Source: an uncultured Candidatus Saccharibacteria bacterium (lineage in GTDB: Bacteria; Patescibacteriota; Saccharimonadia; Saccharimonadales; Saccharimonadaceae). Taken from it: a stretch of DNA of 64,000 nt. The number at the start of each line of letters is the position of its first letter. Position 1 is the first letter of the stretch. Positions 60,315 through 64,000 of the stretch are shown piece after piece. The notes beneath the pieces were generated by a model, which was not told the origin of the DNA, made no database searches, and saw only the letters and a program-made list of their open reading frames with translations. The translations under genes and the position numbers were made by a program. The stretch spans positions 372,001 through 436,000 of the forward strand of contig CAMIMA010000001.1 in assembly GCA_946222675.1 (NCBI GenBank). Direction: 5' to 3'.

Positions 60315-62783
60315 TAGTTTGCGTTGCTTAAGTAGCGCTGCGACTTCGTCCGCGCCGCGCTGTCGCCATACCAAATGAGTGGCAATTTCTTGTTGTCCCA
60401 TTTTAATGGCGCGCTCGAATGCTGGGTCGGACTGATATGCGCTAAAGAAGCTGGTAAATTCCTTGGCGGATTTAGTTGAACTTAGTGTGCCACTGGCAAC
60501 TTTAATGAAGTCAACCAAAATCATATCACCAGCAAAGGTTTGCATGAGCCATGACCAGTTGGTTTGAATCCATCGCCAAGTGGCGTCGTGCTGGTGTGGA
60601 TTGCGCATTAGGCGAGCAATAAAGAATAATGTATCCTGTGGCTTGACGATTGACAGATCCAGACAGGCAGCGCGGAGCTGGTTGCCTTCGGTTGCGAGAT
60701 GTGTACTAGTAAGCGCGGCGCAGAGGTCCTGTTTGAGGTTAATGTCGTTGGTGGTGCGATAGGCGGCGAAGAATTTATCGAACGCATTGTCGTATCGAAT
60801 AGCCCAGCCTAGTACTAGCGAACGATAGTCGGTTGGCAGGCTTGCGATATCGGCAGAGTGGTTATGATAGAGTTTTTCGGCGTAATCTAGTGCCGGCTGG
60901 TATTTAGCGCTGATAGCCAAGCTAAATACCGAAATAAACGACTTTAGCGTGTCTCGGTCGGTTAAACCGGCATTGCTGTAGTATTGCCATTCGTCGGCGA
61001 TGAATTTTTGTAAGTAAGTGCGCCAAGCGGTCAACTCGTCGGTTTGCGGGTTGAATAAGCTACTGATGGTAAAGCAGGCGGCGGTAATCATATCCCAGAC
61101 CATAAAATTACGTTCATGCTCATTTTTATCAAGTAAGTCTACCACTGTAGTGAAAGATTTATGAGCAGATTTTGCGAGCATGATTGCTTCGCGAATTAGC
61201 TTAATCTTGCTACATGATGATAAATTGCCGTAATTAGAGGTGATGTTATCCCACAAAACATGATCATAATTTGTAATGAAGTGCGAATCGTCGTTTTGGT
61301 TTAGTTCTAGTTGATGCAAATTAGGTAAATCTAGCTCAACTGATGCTTTATCTAGAATAGATATTGGCAGTTTAGGATTGCTAAACAGCGGCACTGGCCA
61401 TGGTTCATCATCTAGCTTGGCGCCATCTGCGAGGTAGCGCGTTTGGGCTAATGTAAGTTTACCTTCTTGGTAGCTAGCGTTAATAAGCGGGTAGCCGGGG
61501 CGAGTGAGCCACGGTGTCATCAGTTTAGCGACGTCGCAATTAGCTGCTTGTGACAGGTGTCGCCAAAGGTCGGCGGCGGTAGCGTTATGGTAGGCTAAAT
61601 CTTTAAAATAATGATGCAAACCATTGCGGAAGGCATCTTCGCCAATGTAGCTAAAGAGCATCTTGAGGAGCCGCTCGCCCTTGGCGTAGACAATGGCAGA
61701 GTCAAATAGAGTGTCGATTGCCTCTGGGTCTTCGACATCTTGGCGGACGGTCTGAACGCCTTGAATAGCGTCACGATGTAGGGCAGCTGGTATCATGCCG
61801 GCTTCAAAGTCGCTCCAAATATTATATTCTGGGAACAAATGATCGACGGCGAAGTGCTCCATCAGTGAAGCAAAGCTTTCATTGAGCCATAAATCATTCC
61901 ACCATTGCATAGTAACTAAGTTGCCAAACCACTGATGTGCCAACTCATGTGCAAGGACAATCGCGGTGTATTCTTTGTTGTCTTGCGCGGCATTTGCTGG
62001 ACAAATTAAACCGGTTTCACGGTAGGTAATCAGCCCCCAGTTTTCCATGGCGCCAACGGCGAAGTCGGGTAGAGCGATATGGTCGGACTTCGGTAATGGA
62101 TATTTAACGCCAAAATAATCCTCGTAAAAGTCAATAATTTTAGTTGCGCAAGATAAAGCGTGCTGTAAAGTGTCATCTTGATGAGCGGGGGTGGAGTAGA
62201 CATTGACGGTTACGCCACTTTTGGTCTTAGCTGACACACTATGTAGGTCGCCAGCGACTATGGCGAGGAGGTATGTTGACATGCGCGGTGTTTCTTCGAA
62301 TTCCCAAGCATTTTTCACGTGCTTGCCAGGCATATTGGACAGAACGACTGGTTCAGCGGTCTGGACTGTTAGCTTAAAAGTCGCTTTGGCGGCTGGTTCG
62401 TCAATACATGGAAATAGTTCGCAAGCGTGGTTTGCTTCAAATTGCGTAGCCATTAGCTCGCACGGCTGGTCATTGTAACGGTATTTGCAAATATAGAGGC
62501 CGTGTAATAATGTGTCGCTAATTGTGCCACTAAAGTCAATGCGGATTTTACTGCCAGATTTTTTTATGCATATAATGTCATTTTTGACTTCAAAATCATT
62601 AGTTGGCGTGCCATCAACTATGACATTTTTTATTTTTAACTGTTTAGTATGGAAAAAAATATGATCATAAAATGACTGACCGGTGATAGTTACTGTGCCG
62701 CCAAAGCGCCGGTTGGTTTTGTCGAGATTTAGGAATAGGTCGTAGTGTTCTGGTTTGAAATAATTAATTAGACGTTTGTTCAT
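60306..62783 (-). CDS. pepN: M1-family aminopeptidase
   Basis: Zinc aminopeptidase of 825 residues that removes N-terminal amino acids. It has the exopeptidase motif GAMENWG and the zinc site HELAHQWFGNL...WLNESFA (HExxH-18-E), followed by the helical C-terminal ERAP1-like domain. No signal peptide, so it is cytoplasmic and probably used to digest scavenged peptides. TAAAAT lies six bases before the ATG. The 3' end overlaps the convergent rnhB fusion. Confidence 0.95.
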   Translation of the reverse strand: MNKRLINYFKPEHYDLFLNLDKTNRRFGGTVTITGQSFYDHIFFHTKQLKIKNVIVDGTPTNDFEVKNDIICIKKSGSKIRIDFSGTISDTLLHGLYICKYRYNDQPCELMATQFEANHACELFPCIDEPAAKATFKLTVQTAEPVVLSNMPGKHVKNAWEFEETPRMSTYLLAIVAGDLHSVSAKTKSGVTVNVYSTPAHQDDTLQHALSCATKIIDFYEDYFGVKYPLPKSDHIALPDFAVGAMENWGLITYRETGLICPANAAQDNKEYTAIVLAHELAHQWFGNLVTMQWWNDLWLNESFASLMEHFAVDHLFPEYNIWSDFEAGMIPAALHRDAIQGVQTVRQDVEDPEAIDTLFDSAIVYAKGERLLKMLFSYIGEDAFRNGLHHYFKDLAYHNATAADLWRHLSQAANCDVAKLMTPWLTRPGYPLINASYQEGKLTLAQTRYLADGAKLDDEPWPVPLFSNPKLPISILDKASVELDLPNLHQLELNQNDDSHFITNYDHVLWDNITSNYGNLSSCSKIKLIREAIMLAKSAHKSFTTVVDLLDKNEHERNFMVWDMITAACFTISSLFNPQTDELTAWRTYLQKFIADEWQYYSNAGLTDRDTLKSFISVFSLAISAKYQPALDYAEKLYHNHSADIASLPTDYRSLVLGWAIRYDNAFDKFFAAYRTTNDINLKQDLCAALTSTHLATEGNQLRAACLDLSIVKPQDTLFFIARLMRNPHQHDATWRWIQTNWSWLMQTFAGDMILVDFIKVASGTLSSTKSAKEFTSFFSAYQSDPAFERAIKMGQQEIATHLVWRQRGADEVAALLKQRKLLQ

Positions 62784-62805
62784 ATTATTATTTTAACGTT
62801 AAGCT

Positions 62806-62832
62806 TGACGCTGTGTCAAAGTCTGCTATAAT
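62806..62832 (+). promoter_or_regulatory. Promoter of nusA
   Basis: TTGACG (62806-62811), a 15-bp spacer and TGCTATAAT (-10 box 62827-62832). Predicted start of transcription near 62839. Confidence 0.65.
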
Positions 62833-62843
62833 AAAAGTATTGT

Positions 62844-62872
62844 AATCCGGCCATCAAGGTCGGAATTTTTAA
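62844..62872 (+). promoter_or_regulatory. Terminator-like hairpin in the nusA leader (possible attenuator)
   Basis: CCGGCC (62847-62852) pairs with GGTCGG (62858-62863), followed by AATTTTTAA and then the GAAGGAG ribosome site. The hairpin lies within about 10 nt of the predicted 5' end. It resembles a small intrinsic terminator, suggesting that nusA may control its own transcription; this is inference. Confidence 0.45.
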
Positions 62873-62887
62873 TAAGAAGGAGAATAT

Positions 62888-63931
62888 ATGGAAGATTTGA
62901 ATATCAAACAGATGGCCACGGCGTTGCGTGTGATTGCTGATGAAAAGAATCTCTCAGAAGAAGATGTTTTGAGTGCGGTTGAGGTGGCTATTGCTGCAGC
63001 TTGGCGACGTGATAACGGCGAGCGCGATATGAGCGTGACGGCTACTCTGAATCGTGAGACTGGCGTAGCTAATGTTACAGTACACTATGAGGTAGTTGAG
63101 GAACCAGAAGGTCTTGGCCAAATTACTCTAGAGAAGGCAAAGGAAATTGACCCAGAAGCTAAGCTTGGCGACAAGCTAGAACAGCATTATGAGGCTACCA
63201 AGTTTGGTCGCGTGGCTGCTATGACTGCAAAGCAGGTATTGTTGCAAAAGCTGCGCGATTTTGAGCGCGAGTCAGTGGCGCGTGAATACGATAGCAAAGT
63301 TGGTAAGCTGGTTACCGGTACGGTAGTGCGCGTTGAACCACGTGTAGTGCGAATCGAGCTAGGCTCTGGTGAGGGCATTATGCCAGCTAGTGAGCAAATC
63401 CCTGGTGAGCGCTTGACGGTTGGTAGCCGCGTGCGTGTGCTGTTGAAGAAAATTGACCGCGATAATGGGCATACCCCAACCATTATTTTGTCACGTGCTG
63501 ATGCTGACTTTGTGCGTCTATTGTTTGTACAAGAGGTGCCTGAGCTAGAGACTGGTGCTGTTGAGATTAAAAAGGTGGTGCGCGAAGCGGGCCGCCGTAC
63601 TAAAATTGCAGTTTATAGCAGCAATAGTGAAATTGACCCAGTTGGCACCTTTGTCGGTAGTAAGGGTATTCGCGTTCAGGCAGTGATGAGTGAAATTGGT
63701 GATTCTGAGAAGATTGATATCATTACTTACGATTCAGACGTCAAGAACTACATTGCTAACGCATTAAGCCCAGCTGAAATTAGTAGTATCGAACTAGATG
63801 AGCTAGCTAAAACCGCCAAGGTGTATGTGCCGTTGAGCCAGCAGTCAGTAGCGATTGGCCGTCAAGGACAGAATGTTCGCTTGTCCTCACAATTGACGGG
63901 CTATACGATTGATATCGTAGCGGAACACTAA
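62888..63931 (+). CDS. nusA: Transcription termination/antitermination factor NusA
   Basis: RNA polymerase-associated factor of 347 residues. The N-terminal domain (1-125) binds the polymerase, followed by S1 (about 135-200; LVTGTVVRVEPRVVRIELGSGEGIMP) and two KH domains (VGTFVGSKGIRVQAVMSEI and VAIGRQGQNVRLSSQLTGY). It ends at KH2 with no C-terminal acidic repeats, as in Gram-positive NusA. AAGGAG precedes the ATG. In most genomes infB follows nearby. Confidence 0.97.
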   Translation: MEDLNIKQMATALRVIADEKNLSEEDVLSAVEVAIAAAWRRDNGERDMSVTATLNRETGVANVTVHYEVVEEPEGLGQITLEKAKEIDPEAKLGDKLEQHYEATKFGRVAAMTAKQVLLQKLRDFERESVAREYDSKVGKLVTGTVVRVEPRVVRIELGSGEGIMPASEQIPGERLTVGSRVRVLLKKIDRDNGHTPTIILSRADADFVRLLFVQEVPELETGAVEIKKVVREAGRRTKIAVYSSNSEIDPVGTFVGSKGIRVQAVMSEIGDSEKIDIITYDSDVKNYIANALSPAEISSIELDELAKTAKVYVPLSQQSVAIGRQGQNVRLSSQLTGYTIDIVAEH

Positions 63932-63950
63932 TAAATAGTTAAATTTAACC

Positions 63951-63983
63951 ATTAGCACTCTTGTATAAAGAGTGCTAATTTGT
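63951..63983 (+). terminator. Terminator of nusA
   Basis: A stem TTAGCACTCTT/AGAGTGCTAA with a 6-base loop, followed by TTTG. The next promoter begins immediately. Confidence 0.82.
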
Positions 63984-64000
63984 TATAATAAAATCATGAT
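63984..64000 (+). promoter_or_regulatory. -10 box and start codon of the next gene (cut off by the window)
   Basis: TATAAT at 63984-63989, six bases, then ATG at 63996. Only five bases of the coding sequence are visible. The pattern matches the other leaderless starts, so this ATG is probably the first base of the transcript. Confidence 0.6.

Noticed and set aside
1..64000. Mobile elements, CRISPR arrays or prophage
   Set aside because: No transposase, integrase, cas gene, terminal inverted repeat or regularly spaced repeat was seen in the whole window.

Overview
The window is about 64 kb of densely packed bacterial chromosome with core housekeeping genes on both strands. Intergenic gaps are very short and there is no insertion sequence, prophage, CRISPR array or integrase. 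Small genes, split and fused enzymes, short forms of RelA and NusA, a gap-rpiB-rpe-tkt-fba-pfkB carbon cluster and small membrane proteins without recognisable relatives all suggest a reduced-genome Patescibacteria (CPR) member, most likely Candidatus Saccharibacteria (TM7). This is inferred from gene content and was not tested by a search. UGA acts as a stop (for example at 3734-3736 and 7001-7003), so this is not a UGA-recoding lineage.

Layout. 1-2.6 kb: end of RNase III, an orphan receiver protein, bL27 and a THUMP-type methylase. 2.6-9.1 kb: a flippase-like membrane protein, exonuclease VII (xseAB), a histidine-kinase-like protein without its phospho-histidine plus a receiver protein, recO and glyS. 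9.1-9.5 kb: a gene-free stretch with a good promoter and terminator that looks like an unidentified RNA of about 280 nt. 9.5-11.3 kb: rpsP, a KH protein, trmD and a second candidate small RNA on the minus strand. 11.3-16.8 kb: copper-type P-ATPase, uppP, a DUF308 protein, an ABC-F protein and tRNA-Gln. 16.8-23.1 kb: SGNH hydrolase, GH13 enzyme, thioredoxin reductase, a zinc-ribbon mini-protein, glutaredoxin and two glycolipid-type glycosyltransferases. 23.1-36.6 kb: smpB, xth, an NnrD-like protein, rmuC, an enlarged aquaporin, small membrane proteins, pheST, FKBP, a phospholipase D-like protein, ppa and relA. 36.7-44.7 kb: a secreted RCC1-like protein and the carbon-metabolism cluster. 44.7-64 kb: uvrB, gatCAB with a membrane HEPN-like gene inserted, galU, a YtxH-type pair, dnaE, a SpoU methylase, a PilB-type ATPase, rplS, an rnhB-yraN fusion, an M1 aminopeptidase and nusA.

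The clearest genome-wide signal is promoter architecture. More than twenty genes on both strands have an extended -10 box (TGCTATAAT-like) that ends only 6 or 7 nt before the start codon, so their mRNAs should be leaderless. Genes with a Shine-Dalgarno sequence have a longer leader and often a recognisable -35 box. In several places the U-tract of one gene's terminator runs directly into the -10 box of the next gene.

Functionally the window covers translation (ribosomal proteins, GlyRS, PheRS, GatCAB, SmpB, tRNA methylation), repair and replication (DnaE, UvrB, RecO, XseAB, Xth, RmuC, RNase HII), a pentose-phosphate/triose carbon route, and envelope glycolipid and UDP-glucose synthesis.
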